64,000 nt of DNA from Amycolatopsis sp. EV170708-02-1 (GCF_022479115.1 NZ_CP092497.1:9424001-9488000), one strand, 5' to 3'. Counted from the first letter of the stretch, positions 1 through 8,809 are shown. Made by a program: numbers and translations. Notes: generated from the sequence alone by a model not told the origin.

Positions 1-576
1 CGACGAGAAGTAGGTCGAGTGCTTGATCTCCGGGTACGTCCCCAGCTCGCGGCGCAGTTCGCGGCCCAGGCGGCGCGTCAGGTCGAGCACCTCCTGGTAG
101 GTGGCGATCTGGTAGCGGCCGTCGTAGATCTTGTTGTTCGGCCGGAGCTGCGGGATCCGCTCGGTCGCGCGCAGGGTCTTCAGCTCGGCGAGCGTGAAGT
201 CCTCGGTGAACCAGCCGGTGAACGACGTGCCGTCGATGACCTTCGTCGTCTTCCGGTTCGCGAACTCGGGGTGCTTCGCGACGTCGGTGGTTCCGCCGAT
301 CTCGTTCTCGTGCCGGGCGACGAGCTGGCCGTCCTTGGTGGGCACCAGGTCGACGTCGACCCAGTCGACGCCCTGACGGTAGGCGAGCTCATACGAGGCG
401 AGCGTGTGCTCCGGGCGGTAGCCGGGGGCGCCGCGATGTCCGACGATCACCGGCCCATCGTGGCCCTTGGCCGACGCCGACACATCTCGGGCACCCGGCT
501 CGGCGGCGCCGGCCAACCCGGTGACGCTGAGTACGGCGAGTCCGGACAGGGCGAGCACGCCCAGGCGCTTTCGCAT
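1..576 (-). CDS. glpQ: Glycerophosphodiester phosphodiesterase, secreted, C-terminus cut by window edge
   Basis: The product should hydrolyse glycerophosphodiesters to glycerol-3-phosphate and an alcohol outside the membrane. Reading from the ATG at 576, 192 codons are present with no stop, so the C-terminal half lies outside the window. Residues 1-25 form a signal peptide (MRKR, then a hydrophobic core ending AGAA). The GDPD core starts with IVGHRGAPGYRPEHT, whose HRG and PEH are the catalytic and metal-binding signature, followed by DWVDVDLVPTKDG and a RHEN stretch. The long insert after RHEN is as in periplasmic GlpQ enzymes rather than short cytosolic UgpQ. AAAGAGG lies upstream as a ribosome site. 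The gene is divergent from purD with a 176-bp gap. Confidence 0.9.
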   Translation of the reverse strand, partial: MRKRLGVLALSGLAVLSVTGLAGAAEPGARDVSASAKGHDGPVIVGHRGAPGYRPEHTLASYELAYRQGVDWVDVDLVPTKDGQLVARHENEIGGTTDVAKHPEFANRKTTKVIDGTSFTGWFTEDFTLAELKTLRATERIPQLRPNNKIYDGRYQIATYQEVLDLTRRLGRELRRELGTYPEIKHSTYFSS

Positions 577-752
577 GGTGGATGACCTCTTTCGCTTGAA
601 CTCGGGGTACCGCGCAACCCTTGACGCAGGAGGAGTCCGGCCGGCGAAGACGGACCGGCGGAGGCCTGACCGCCGGGTGAACGCCGGATGGAACCCACCG
701 CTCCAGGACGGCGACGTGTTCGGGGCTCACCGGCCCGGTTACCCTGTGCGTC

Positions 753-2015
753 GTGCGCGTACTGGTAATCGGGTCCGGCGCCCGTGAGCATGCACTCGTC
801 CTCGCGGTCGCGGAAGACCCTTCCGTCACCGCACTGGCCTGTGCCCCGGGCAACGCCGGCACCTCTTCGGTGGCCGAGCAGCTCGGCGTCGACGCGGCCG
901 ACCCCGAATCGGTCTCCGCCCTCGCCAAGCAGTGGCAGGCGGACCTGGTGGTGGTCGGTCCCGAGGTCCCGCTGGTGGCGGGGGTCGCCGACGCGGTCCG
1001 GAAGGCGGGCATCGCCTGCTTCGGCCCGTCCGCGTCCGCGGCCAGGATCGAGGGCTCGAAGGCCTTCGCGAAGGACGTCATGGCGGCCGCGAAGGTGCCG
1101 ACGGCGCACTGCGAGGTCGTCGACAACCCGGCCCGCCTCGATGCCGCGCTCGGCCGTTTCGGCCCCACCTGGGTGGTCAAGGACGACGGCCTCGCCGCGG
1201 GCAAGGGCGTCGTGGTCACCACGGACGTCGACGTCGCGCGCAAACACGCCCTGATGCTGCTCGACGGCGGGCACCCGGTGCTGCTGGAGTCCTTCCTCGA
1301 CGGTCCCGAGGCCTCTCTCTTCTGCTTCGTCGACGGCCGCACGGTCGTCCCGCTTCTGCCCGCGCAGGACTTCAAGCGCGTCGGCGACGGCGACGCGGGC
1401 CCGAACACCGGCGGCATGGGGGCGTACGCGCCGTTGCCGTGGGCACCGAAGAACCTGGTCGACGACGTCGTCGCCCGCATCGTCCAGCCCGTGGTCGACG
1501 AACTCGACAACCGCGGCGCCACCTTCTCCGGCCTGCTCTACGCCGGTCTCGCGCTGACCTCCGAAGGTCCGCAGGTCATCGAGTTCAACTGCCGTTTCGG
1601 CGACCCGGAGACCCAGGTCGTCCTGGCGCTCCTGCGCAGCCCGCTCGGCAAGGTCCTGCACGCGACGGCGACCGGCAAGCTCGCCGAGCTGCCGCCGCTG
1701 GACTGGGATTCCGGCGCGGCGGTCACCGTCGTGCTCGCCGCGGACGGCTACCCCGGCAAGCCGAGGACCGGTGACGTCATCACCGGCGGCGAGCTCGAAG
1801 GCGTGCTTCACGCGGGCACCCGCCGCCGTGACGACGGCGCCGTGGTCTCCTCCGGCGGCCGCGTGCTGTCGGTCGTCGGCACCGGCAAGAACCTGAAGGC
1901 CGCCCGCAAGGACGCCTACGCGACGGTCGAGAAGGTCCACCTGGCCGGCTCCCACCACCGCACCGACATCGCCCTGCTCGCCGCCAAGGGAGAGATCGCC
2001 ACCCCCGTCTCGTGA
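753..2015 (+). CDS. purD: Phosphoribosylamine--glycine ligase (GAR synthetase)
   Basis: PurD ligates glycine to phosphoribosylamine with ATP in the second step of de novo IMP synthesis, in the cytosol. The 420-residue product has normal length. It opens with [14 protein letters not shown], the conserved N-domain loop. The ATP-grasp body shows NTGGMGAY near residue 218 and [12 protein letters not shown] near residue 276, which bind metal and ATP. The GTG at 753 is chosen because it is followed directly by the conserved N-terminus. It is the first of eight pur genes in the window, and all eight are on the plus strand. No operon partner is adjacent: the gene upstream is divergent and the next gene starts 136 bp downstream. 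Confidence 0.97.
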   Translation: MRVLVIGSGAREHALVLAVAEDPSVTALACAPGNAGTSSVAEQLGVDAADPESVSALAKQWQADLVVVGPEVPLVAGVADAVRKAGIACFGPSASAARIEGSKAFAKDVMAAAKVPTAHCEVVDNPARLDAALGRFGPTWVVKDDGLAAGKGVVVTTDVDVARKHALMLLDGGHPVLLESFLDGPEASLFCFVDGRTVVPLLPAQDFKRVGDGDAGPNTGGMGAYAPLPWAPKNLVDDVVARIVQPVVDELDNRGATFSGLLYAGLALTSEGPQVIEFNCRFGDPETQVVLALLRSPLGKVLHATATGKLAELPPLDWDSGAAVTVVLAADGYPGKPRTGDVITGGELEGVLHAGTRRRDDGAVVSSGGRVLSVVGTGKNLKAARKDAYATVEKVHLAGSHHRTDIALLAAKGEIATPVS

Positions 2016-2151
2016 ATTCCGGACGGAACCATCCCGGTCCTTGGCGCGTCTAACCCGGTATTTCCTGTAAAGCTTAGGCAGCCGATACATCCGCGTTGGT
2101 AGCCTCAGGCAGGACGAACGGTCACCGTGCGCAGTGTCCAAGGGGTGGGGA

Positions 2152-2538
2152 ATGGCAGCATCGGGCAAGGTCCAGGACCTCACGTCGGCGGTCCCGACAC
2201 CACCGTCGGTGGCCGACATCAGAGTCGATCCGTCGAAGCTGCTCGAAGTGGCGAAGATCGTCGAAGAGCAGGTCGACGCGTTGCAGGACAAGCTCATGAC
2301 GCGGCTCGACCAGCTGCGGATCGACGCTCCGGCCAACGACACCGTGAGCGTGCACGCGACCGACGTCTGGAACGAGCTCGTGGCCGACGGCGATCAGTCG
2401 TACGCCGCGCAGGTCCGGGCGTACGTGGCCGGTCTGCGCGGGCTGGTCAGCCAGCTCCGCACCGCGGCCAAGGAGTACAAGACCAGTGATGCGGACAAGG
2501 CCGCCGCGCTCGGGGACCGTGGTGTTCACCGGGCGTAG
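2152..2538 (+). CDS. PE-like type VII secretion substrate
   Basis: This is a 128-residue, almost wholly helical protein. No WXG motif is visible. The end of the helical hairpin carries EYKTSD, which fits the YxxxD/E export signal known for one partner of PE/PPE and Esx heterodimers. Its length and its position before a PPE-like gene and espG suggest it is the PE-type partner (inference). The ATG at 2152 is preferred over the GTG at 2134 because AGGGGTGGGG stands just upstream. It overlaps the next gene by about 20 bases, so translation is probably coupled. The 136-bp gap after purD probably holds the cassette promoter, though no confident -35/-10 was seen. Confidence 0.65.
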   Translation: MAASGKVQDLTSAVPTPPSVADIRVDPSKLLEVAKIVEEQVDALQDKLMTRLDQLRIDAPANDTVSVHATDVWNELVADGDQSYAAQVRAYVAGLRGLVSQLRTAAKEYKTSDADKAAALGDRGVHRA

Positions 2539-3130
2539 GCCCCGTGTGCTGGTGTCCGGCGGAGTGCTCACCCTCGCGCTGGCCGGATGCGCCACGGACA
2601 CGAACGGGCAGGCGTTCCCCGACAAGCCCGCGCTGGCTTCGGCCACGCAGGGCGCCAAGGCGTCCGCGCTGCCCGCCAGGCCCGCCGAGCTGAGCCTCCA
2701 GGGTGTCGATCCGTGTGCCCTGCTCGCCGATCCACAGCTCGACCGGCTGAAGATCAACAGCAAACCGCGTGCGGCCGCGGAACCGATCGACGGCCCGACC
2801 TGTGTCTTCGACGCGGATGCCGAGCAGCCCTTCCACGGCTATTACGTCCGCACGATCACCGCGGACGTCGAAGAATGGTTCACCGGCAAGCGCCGCAAGA
2901 ACAGCATGACGACGGAACCGACGGAGGTCGGCGGGTTCCCCGCCATCAGGAACCACCGTGACAGCGGGACGCCGGGCGATTGCGAAACACTCGTCGGCGT
3001 CGCTCGCGGACAGACGCTGGCGGTGCGGGCCGTCACCGTCACCGCCGGCGCGTTCACCATGCCGCAACTGTGCGAGAAATCCGCACTGGCGGCAGATTTG
3101 GCTTTGCAGACCTTGAAAGCACGCAACTAG
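2519..3130 (+). CDS. DUF3558-type lipoprotein
   Basis: This is a cell-surface lipoprotein of unknown function. From GTG 2519 the product is 203 residues with a textbook lipoprotein signal: RRPR, a hydrophobic stretch, then LALAGC with the lipidated cysteine at position 24. The mature part contains DPCALLADPQL and a later PTCVFDA, a two-cysteine pattern seen in the DUF3558 family common in Pseudonocardiaceae. An in-frame GTG at 2486 would add eleven residues before the signal and is less likely. It overlaps the PE-like gene upstream and ends 10 bp before the PPE-like gene, so the cassette is one transcription unit. A role at the outer face of the type VII pathway is only inferred from context. 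Confidence 0.75.
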   Translation: MVFTGRRPRVLVSGGVLTLALAGCATDTNGQAFPDKPALASATQGAKASALPARPAELSLQGVDPCALLADPQLDRLKINSKPRAAAEPIDGPTCVFDADAEQPFHGYYVRTITADVEEWFTGKRRKNSMTTEPTEVGGFPAIRNHRDSGTPGDCETLVGVARGQTLAVRAVTVTAGAFTMPQLCEKSALAADLALQTLKARN

Positions 3131-3140
3131 GGAGGGCGGC

Positions 3141-4799
3141 GTGAACGTTTCCGACCTCGCGGGCAGGCTCCGCGATCTTCGGTTCGACGGCTACACCGAC
3201 ACCGGGATCGCGACCGAGATCGAGCAGTTCCGCAGCGGCGACGGCACCGGCAGCATCGGCATCGCCGTCGAAGCGCTGAAGTCCGTCGCGGGCGCGCTCG
3301 CCGACACCGACAAGACGCTGCGCGACGAGCTGGGCAAGCTCGGCGTGGAATGGCAGAGCGAAGCGGGCGGTGCCGCCGGTCAGGTGTTCACCGAGCAGGC
3401 GGGCTTCTCCCAGGACGCGAACTCGAAGGTCTCGCATTCCGCGGAGATGATCTTCGCCCAGGGCGAGGCCTTCAACCGGACCCTGCACAAGCTCCCGGAC
3501 CCGGAAGTGGTCCGGAAGGGCGCCGGCGGCCTGACCGTCGGCGACGTCCTGCTGAGCCTCATCGGGTTCGAGACCGACCACGCCAAGACCGTCAGCGCCG
3601 CGAACAACGCGCGGGCGCAGGCGCAGGAGGCGTTGAACGACTACGCCAAGACGAGCGGTGAGAACCTGCTGTCGACCGACACCCTGGCCGACCCGCAGGC
3701 GATGAACCTGACCCAGACCACGACGACCGCCGGAGCGGGCGGCGGGTCCGGCCCGCTCGATCTCGCGGGCACGGCCACGGACCTGACCCCGGACGGCAGC
3801 GTCCGGCCCGCGTCGGCCGCCGTCGAGTCGAAGTACGTGCCGCCGGTCGCGCAGCCGGTCAGCAACCCAAAGGCGCCGTCCTACGACGCCCCGACTCCGG
3901 CCTACGGCGTCGCCATGGGCGGCGGAACGGCCAGGAAGACCGCCTCGGCGGCGCCCGCCGCGGGCGCGACCGCTCCCGCGGCGGCCGCCCCGACCACGCC
4001 GTCCGGCACGTCGAGGCCTGCCCCCGCGCCGGGCTCTGGCTGGGTCACGCCGAACCGGCCGTCCCCGCAGCCCGACCAGAGCAGGCCCTCGTACCCGGTC
4101 ACCGGCTCGCCCACTTCGCCGCCGTTCGTCCCGCCGGGCGCGCCGACCACGCCGAACATCCCGCCGGGCCAGTCCACCGGCAGCCTGCCGCCGAGCAGCA
4201 CCACGTCGGCGCAGCCGGTCGGCAAGTCCTTCGGCACCGGACCGGGTATCGACGGCGCTCTCGGCAAAGGCCCCGGCTCCAGCTCCGGTCCCGGTGTCTT
4301 CGGCAACGTCGGCGGTGGCACCGGCGGCGGCGACCAGGCGCTCGGCAAGGGCCGCTCGGTCGGCTCCGGACCGCAGGCGCCGATGGCCCCCGGCAACGAG
4401 TCCGGCCGCGGTTTCCCCGCCGTCCCGAAGATCACCGGCCCGGCCGCGGGCGATCTGGGCGCCGGTGCCGCCGCGCTCGGCGCCGGTGTCGCCGGTGGCG
4501 CGCTGAGCGGCGACAAGGAACGCGACCGCCGTCCCCGTCAGGAAGGCGGCGTGAAGCCGACCCGTCAGCTGCCGATCGGCGAGCTTCCCGAAGAGGAGGC
4601 CATGCGGCGCTCGGAGAAGATCGGCGCGAAGCAGCCGAAGCCCGAGTCGAAGTTCATGGAGCGCGCGGCCACCCAGGACGTCGAAGAGGACGCGGAACAC
4701 ATCAGGCGCTACGGCGTCGACGACAAGGACCTGTTCACCGACGAGCGTCTGGTGTCGCCCGACGTGATCGGTGACCACGGCAACCGGGAAGCGCGCTGA
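3141..4799 (+). CDS. PPE-like type VII secretion protein with Pro/Gly/Ser-rich tail
   Basis: The 552-residue product has a helical N-terminal domain of about 190 residues. At 71-73 it carries WQS, the slot where PPE and WXG proteins have W-x-G or a variant. Residues 190-480 are low-complexity and rich in Pro, Gly, Ser, Thr and Ala. A charged C-terminal segment of about 70 residues follows, with RQLPIGELPEEEAMRRSEK. The layout is that of PPE-domain proteins of Pseudonocardiaceae, which pair with a PE-like protein and are recognised by EspG. GTG 3141 is preceded by GGGAGGGCGGC, a strong ribosome site. espG starts 4 bp after the stop. A surface or export role is inferred; no enzyme domain is visible. 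Confidence 0.7.
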   Translation: MNVSDLAGRLRDLRFDGYTDTGIATEIEQFRSGDGTGSIGIAVEALKSVAGALADTDKTLRDELGKLGVEWQSEAGGAAGQVFTEQAGFSQDANSKVSHSAEMIFAQGEAFNRTLHKLPDPEVVRKGAGGLTVGDVLLSLIGFETDHAKTVSAANNARAQAQEALNDYAKTSGENLLSTDTLADPQAMNLTQTTTTAGAGGGSGPLDLAGTATDLTPDGSVRPASAAVESKYVPPVAQPVSNPKAPSYDAPTPAYGVAMGGGTARKTASAAPAAGATAPAAAAPTTPSGTSRPAPAPGSGWVTPNRPSPQPDQSRPSYPVTGSPTSPPFVPPGAPTTPNIPPGQSTGSLPPSSTTSAQPVGKSFGTGPGIDGALGKGPGSSSGPGVFGNVGGGTGGGDQALGKGRSVGSGPQAPMAPGNESGRGFPAVPKITGPAAGDLGAGAAALGAGVAGGALSGDKERDRRPRQEGGVKPTRQLPIGELPEEEAMRRSEKIGAKQPKPESKFMERAATQDVEEDAEHIRRYGVDDKDLFTDERLVSPDVIGDHGNREAR

Positions 4800-4803
4800 A
4801 CCT

Positions 4804-5574
4804 GTGCCGAACGACAACGGCAGCCTGGTGCTGTCCGCACTCGAGTTCGAAATGCTCTGGGAAGCCGAAAGGCTGCCCAGCCGCCATGTCGCGCTCGACG
4901 TGCCGAGCCCCGGAACGACCCATACGGAGCGGGCGGCACTGATCGAAGAGGCCTGGGAATCCCTGCGCGCGCGAGGGCTCGCGCGGGGACACCAGGCGTC
5001 GGGCGAGCTGGTCGACATGCTGAACCTGTTCGCGCATCCGCGGCTCGCGATCGACGTCTGGGTGTGGACCGACCGCGAGATCAAGGGCCAGGCGGTCAGC
5101 GTCGGCAACCAGGCGTTGCTCGGCGTGATCGACTCCGGCCAGGTCTGGCTGATCCCCGCCCGCGAGAGCTCGCTGGCCGAGGCCGCCGTCTCGGTCGCCG
5201 GTGACCTCGGCCCCGGCGTCGGCCAGTCGATCAGCATCCCCCACGACGTCCTCGTCCAAGCCGATGCCGCGGCCCGCGGCGAAGCGAAGGCGCTGGTCAC
5301 GGCTCTGGAAGACCTGGACGTGCCGCTCTGGCAGGCGCAGGAGGTGGCGGGCATGCTGCTCGGCCAGGAGGCGCGCGGCCAGTTCGGCGCCGAACGCGCG
5401 GGCCGCGACGGCCGCCCCCGGCGCGCGGACGGCGTGGTCGCCTTCTACGACACGGACGCGGGCCGGTATCTGTTCCAGGTCGCGCGCAACCGCGACGGGC
5501 GGGATTGGGCGACCATCACCCCGGCGGACAATCAACTGCTGGCGACGCGGATCCGGGAAGTCGCCGATTTCTGA
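4804..5574 (+). CDS. espG: EspG-family ESX secretion chaperone
   Basis: EspG proteins are cytosolic chaperones that bind the tip of PE-PPE dimers and keep them soluble before export through a type VII channel. The 256-residue product matches the family in length and opens with SLVLSALEFEMLWEAERL, close to the family's usual N-terminus. The end, RYLFQVARNRDGRDWATITPADN, is also characteristic. GTG 4804 is chosen because it lies directly after the upstream stop; an upstream ATG at 4771 would overlap the PPE-like gene by 29 bp. Its placement next to a PPE-like gene strongly supports the assignment. No EccB, EccC, EccD, EccE or MycP gene is in the window, so the channel must be encoded elsewhere. 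Confidence 0.85.
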   Translation: MPNDNGSLVLSALEFEMLWEAERLPSRHVALDVPSPGTTHTERAALIEEAWESLRARGLARGHQASGELVDMLNLFAHPRLAIDVWVWTDREIKGQAVSVGNQALLGVIDSGQVWLIPARESSLAEAAVSVAGDLGPGVGQSISIPHDVLVQADAAARGEAKALVTALEDLDVPLWQAQEVAGMLLGQEARGQFGAERAGRDGRPRRADGVVAFYDTDAGRYLFQVARNRDGRDWATITPADNQLLATRIREVADF

Positions 5575-5720
5575 TTCGCCCGATTATCGGCGGGTGGAAC
5601 TTGGCGTGGATACGCACACGGCCCGCTGTCGAGGTCTTACAGTATGCGCGGGAACCGTCCTGATCGTCGGCACGTCTGATCGGACGGACACAAGTTTTTC
5701 CGTGAAGGGGATGACGAACC

Positions 5721-6032
5721 GTGCCTGTGTACGACCCGGATTCCATGGGGATCGCCGCCGGTCAGGTGGAGAAACTCAAGGACGAGTTCGAAAAGACCAA
5801 AAAGGGCGTCACCGGGATGGATGACGAGAAGGAAAGCCCCTTCGGCGGAGTCGACGAACACGGCGACGCGCACGGCGCCGTCGGCAAGTTCAAACAAGGC
5901 GTCCACAACGAATTCGATTCGGCCGGTCAGCTGATGGAGGCCACGGCCTTCGTGCTGCGAAAGGCGGCGGGCTTGATCAAGGAGACCGAAGCGGTCCACG
6001 TGGACAACCTGAAGGTGCACGGGGACCTGTGA
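5721..6032 (+). CDS. Small helical protein of the ESX cassette (WXG100-like size, no WXG)
   Basis: This 103-residue acidic, helical protein has the size of WXG100/EspC-type secreted proteins but lacks the W-x-G turn. Visible are MPVYDPDSMGIAAGQVEKL at the N-terminus and a second helix with FVLRKAAGLIKETE. GTG 5721 is used; GGGGATGACGAACC precedes it. It lies 146 bp after espG and 44 bp before the WXG-transglycosylase gene. The 146-bp gap has a small hairpin and AT-richer stretches and may contain a second promoter. It could be a heterodimer partner of the downstream WXG domain (inference from size and adjacency). Confidence 0.6.
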   Translation: MPVYDPDSMGIAAGQVEKLKDEFEKTKKGVTGMDDEKESPFGGVDEHGDAHGAVGKFKQGVHNEFDSAGQLMEATAFVLRKAAGLIKETEAVHVDNLKVHGDL

Positions 6033-6076
6033 CGACTCGCCAGGCCTGGGGGCCGAAGACCAAGGGGGCTTGAGCA

Positions 6077-7197
6077 GTGGCTTTGAACGGTGTCGGCGCC
6101 GGCACGCCGGACGGCTGGGACGGGCTGGTCCAGAAGGCCGAGCAGATCAGCAAGGTCAACCTCGCCGCCATTCAGAACGCCTCGAAGCAGTTCAAGACGG
6201 CCGCCGACAACGCGGGTGACCACAGCGCGGCGTTGTCCACGTCGACCGAAGCGCTGAACGGCGGCGTCTGGGCCGGACCCGCCGCGGAGGCCTTCTTCGA
6301 GTACGTCAAGTCGATCACCAAGGCCGGGAAGAACGTCGAAGAGCAGCTGGGCAAGGTCGTCGACGACCTCGATCGCGTCCACACCGATCTCGGCAACATC
6401 AAGGCCCAGGTGAAGGGCGTCTACGAAGACGCCGAAGCGGCGGTCAACACCAGGAACGCGCAGGCGGAGAAGGACAAGAACGCGGCGATCACGGCCGCCG
6501 CGCAGGCCGAGAAGGACCACAAGCCGGCGCCGAGTCCTTCGGCCGACGAGATCATCCAGAAGGCCAAGACCGACATCAACGGCATCGCCAAGGACGCCGA
6601 CGGCCGGGTCAAGGGCCTGCTCGACCAGGCCAACCAGATGATCCAGAAGTCCCAAGAGCTGATGAAGAAGGACATCCAGGGCGGCTACTCCACCGTCCCG
6701 ATGCCCGGCAAGGACGGCTCCGTCCCCAAACGCACCGGTGGACTTCACGCCGGCGGTGGCGGCGGTGGTGGAGGCGGCGGCGGTGGCGGTGGGGCGGCGG
6801 CCTCGGGCCGAGCGGCGGCCCGCCGTCGACGACGCCGCCGGGCAACGTCCAGCAGTGGATCCAGGAGGCCATCAAGATCCTGCAGGCCAACGGGATCCCG
6901 GTGACCGAGGCGGATATCCAGAAGATCTGGACGATCATCGAGAAGGAGTCCGGCGGTAACCCCAACGCCATCAACAACTGGGACTCCAACGCGGCGAAGG
7001 GCACGCCGTCCAAGGGGTTGATGCAGTGCATCGACCCGACCTTCAACGCGCACAAGCTTCCCGGGCACGACGACATCTACAACCCGGTCGACAACATCAT
7101 CGCGGGCGTGCGGTACACGTTCTCGAGGTACGGCGGTTTCGAGGGGCACCCGGGGCTGAAGTCCATGGCCGGTGGCGGCGGGTACCAGGGTTACTAG
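6077..7197 (+). pseudogene. WXG100-like / lytic transglycosylase (SLT) fusion, broken by a frameshift in a Gly-rich linker
   Basis: The first frame (6077-6904) encodes a helical domain with WAG at residues 65-67, a coiled helix to about residue 225, then a run of glycines. The second frame, which must be entered near 6793, continues Gly-rich, then carries a lytic transglycosylase domain. That domain shows IIEKESGGNP (catalytic Glu region), GLMQCIDPTF and NPVDNIIAGVRY, and ends at the stop at 7197. Neither half makes sense alone: the first runs into an unnatural Arg-rich tail, the second has no ribosome site. Adding one G to the GGGG run at 6791-6794 restores a single protein of about 373 residues. 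It could be a real mutation, a sequencing error, or -1 slippage. The intact protein would be an exported peptidoglycan-cleaving ESX substrate (inference). Confidence 0.75.
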
Positions 7198-7201
7198 CGG
7201 C

Positions 7202-7247
7202 CTCGTGAGTGGCAGGGACGGTTAGAACCGTCCCTGCCACTCACGAG
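7202..7247. repeat. Family-A palindrome, copy 1 (hairpin at gene end)
   Basis: Two perfect 22-bp arms (7202-7223 and 7226-7247) begin CTCGTGAGTGG and are separated by only AG. The hairpin starts 4 bp after the transglycosylase stop. Near-identical copies lie at 21497-21542 and 40844-40889, and a diverged one at 49778-49815. It may act as a terminator, but it has no U tract. It looks like a dispersed intergenic repeat. Confidence 0.85.
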
Positions 7248-7268
7248 CCCTGGCCCGGCCCCGGCCGC

Positions 7269-7479
7269 CACGCGTGACCCAATGGCCGCCACGCGTGATC
7301 CGCCGGACGCCACGCGTGATCCGATGGACGACACGTGTGACTGGATGGACGCCACGCTCGCGGCCGTATCGCGTCGCGCGCCGTCCGGCCAATCACACGT
7401 GCCGTCCCGCCAATCACGCGTGTCGTCCATTCCGTCACGGGTGTCGTCCGGCCAATCACGCGAGTCCCTCGTCGACAGG
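7269..7479. repeat. Two 21-bp tandem arrays in inverted orientation
   Basis: Units start at exactly 21-bp steps: 7269, 7290, 7311, 7332 and 7353, each opening with CACGCGTGA or a close variant and containing GGACG. After a short centre the same unit appears in reverse complement, starting TCACGCGTG or a variant, at 7393, 7414, 7435 and 7456, again at 21-bp steps. The whole block is a large degenerate inverted repeat between two convergent genes (310 bp gap). It is not CRISPR-like, because there are no unique spacers. Function unknown; see findings. Confidence 0.8.
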
Positions 7480-7506
7480 CCTTCGGCGCCTGACGCTCCC
7501 GAGCGG

Positions 7507-8690
7507 TCAGTAATCCTTGAGCACCAAGGCGTTCGCTGCTTCCGTGAGCGGTCGCATGGCCGCCTTCATCAGCCGATCCCGGAACGGAAGATAAGGCAGC
7601 ACCCGCATCGACTGGATCTGCTTCCACTGCCGGAACCGCGTCTGGTTCTTCTGGTTCATCGACGCCAGCGCTTGGTTCTTGAGCACGAACGGCCGCATTT
7701 CCCTTTCGTACGAAGCGAAAGCGGCGCGGTGGTCAGCGGACGCGGCCAGCGAACCGGCGAGCACGTAGGCCCCGACGAGCGCCAAACTGGTGCCCTGCCC
7801 CGAAAGTGGCGAAGGACCGTAACCCGCATCGCCGACCAAAGCGACCCGCCCCTCGGTGAACCGGTCCATTCGGATCTGGGTCATGGAGTCGAAGTACAGC
7901 TCGCTCGACGCCATTTCGCGCAGCAGCCTCGGCACTTCCCAGCCCTGCCCCGCGAATCGGTCGGCGATCAGTTTTCGTTGCTGCTCAAGGTCGTGCCGGT
8001 CGAAGTCGAGTTCCGGCGACTGGAAGCCGAGCATCGCCCGCGCCTCCGTGTTCTTTCGCGCGCTGTACAGCCCGGCCAGTGTCCCCGGCATCATGTGGAA
8101 GGTCTGCCAGCGGTCGAGATCGAGGAAGTTCGGCACGGTGAACACCGTGAGATAGGTGTCCAGGTAATGCGAAAACTCTTTCTCCGCCCCGAAAACCAGC
8201 GATCGCACCGCCGAATGCTGCCCGTCCGCGCCGACGACGAGGTCGAAGTCGCGAGCCTCTCCTCGGGCGAAGGCGACCCGGACGCCGTCGGTGCGCTGCG
8301 AGATCCCGGTGATCCAGTTCCCGTAGACGTACTCGACACCCTTCTGCGCGGCCGAAGCCAAGGTGTCGGTGAGGTCGTCCCGCAGGATCTCGACGTCCTC
8401 GCTGTCGGTGAGCCCGCCGGTCAGCGTGTGGTCGGTGACCTTCACGAGGGTCTTGCCCTCGCCGTTCACGAACGACATCCCGCGCATGTCCGTCCGTAGC
8501 TCCCGGAGCCGATCGAGCACCCCCATCCGGTCGACGACGCCGAGCGCCGTACCGCGGATGTCGACCGCGTGCCCGCCGACCCGGGGCGCGGGGCCCGTTC
8601 GACGACCGTCGGCGCGAAACCGTGCCGCCGCAGCCAGTACGCCAGCGTCGTCCCGGCGATACCCGCGCCCGAAATCAGGACCTTCCGCAT
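7507..8690 (-). pseudogene. FAD-dependent monooxygenase (PHBH fold), frameshifted near its N-terminus
   Basis: From ATG 8690 the product begins MRKVLISGAGIAGTTLAYWL, the FAD dinucleotide fold (GxGxxG). About 36 codons later the frame breaks. The remainder continues in another frame (VGGHAVDIRGTALGVVDRMGV and onward to 7507), with the second FAD motif LVGDAGYGPSPLSGQGTSLAL near the C-terminus. Adding one G (plus strand) to the GGGG at 8583-8586 gives a normal 394-residue enzyme of the aromatic hydroxylase/tetracycline-monooxygenase class. Substrate unknown. It is divergent from the GntR/TetR-type regulator at 8851, which probably controls it. No enzyme can be made as written unless translation restarts downstream, without the FAD fold. 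Confidence 0.8.
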
Positions 8691-8779
8691 TTCCGCTCCC
8701 TGTGTACGGTGGTTTGAAGCACTGCGTACAACGTATGGACGGTGCGGCTCAGCCCCAGGAAAAACGGCCAAAAACCTTC

Positions 8780-8809
8780 GGTGCACTAGTGCGATGCGAC
8801 TAGTGCACC
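8780..8809. promoter_or_regulatory. Operator-like inverted repeat between monooxygenase and regulator
   Basis: GGTGCACTAGT and ACTAGTGCACC form a perfect 11-bp inverted repeat with an 8-bp spacer. A further half-site GTGCACTA lies at 8827-8834, just before the regulator start at 8851. The site sits in the 160-bp divergent intergenic region and is probably bound by the adjacent regulator (inference). Confidence 0.7.

Noticed and set aside
447..2342. Long open frames antisense to purD and the following genes
   Set aside because: Typical GC-rich shadow frames with Arg/Gly-rich translations; purD on the plus strand is unmistakable.
3054..5354. 766-codon minus-strand frame opposite the ESX cassette
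   Set aside because: Low-complexity translation mirroring the plus-strand PPE-like and EspG genes; no ribosome site or family motif.
7269..7479. CRISPR array
   Set aside because: Units are contiguous 21-mers without spacers and there are no cas genes.
7282..8499. Plus-strand frame through the 21-bp repeats and the monooxygenase
   Set aside because: It runs antisense to clear FAD-monooxygenase motifs; the repeated peptide is only a reading of the DNA repeat.
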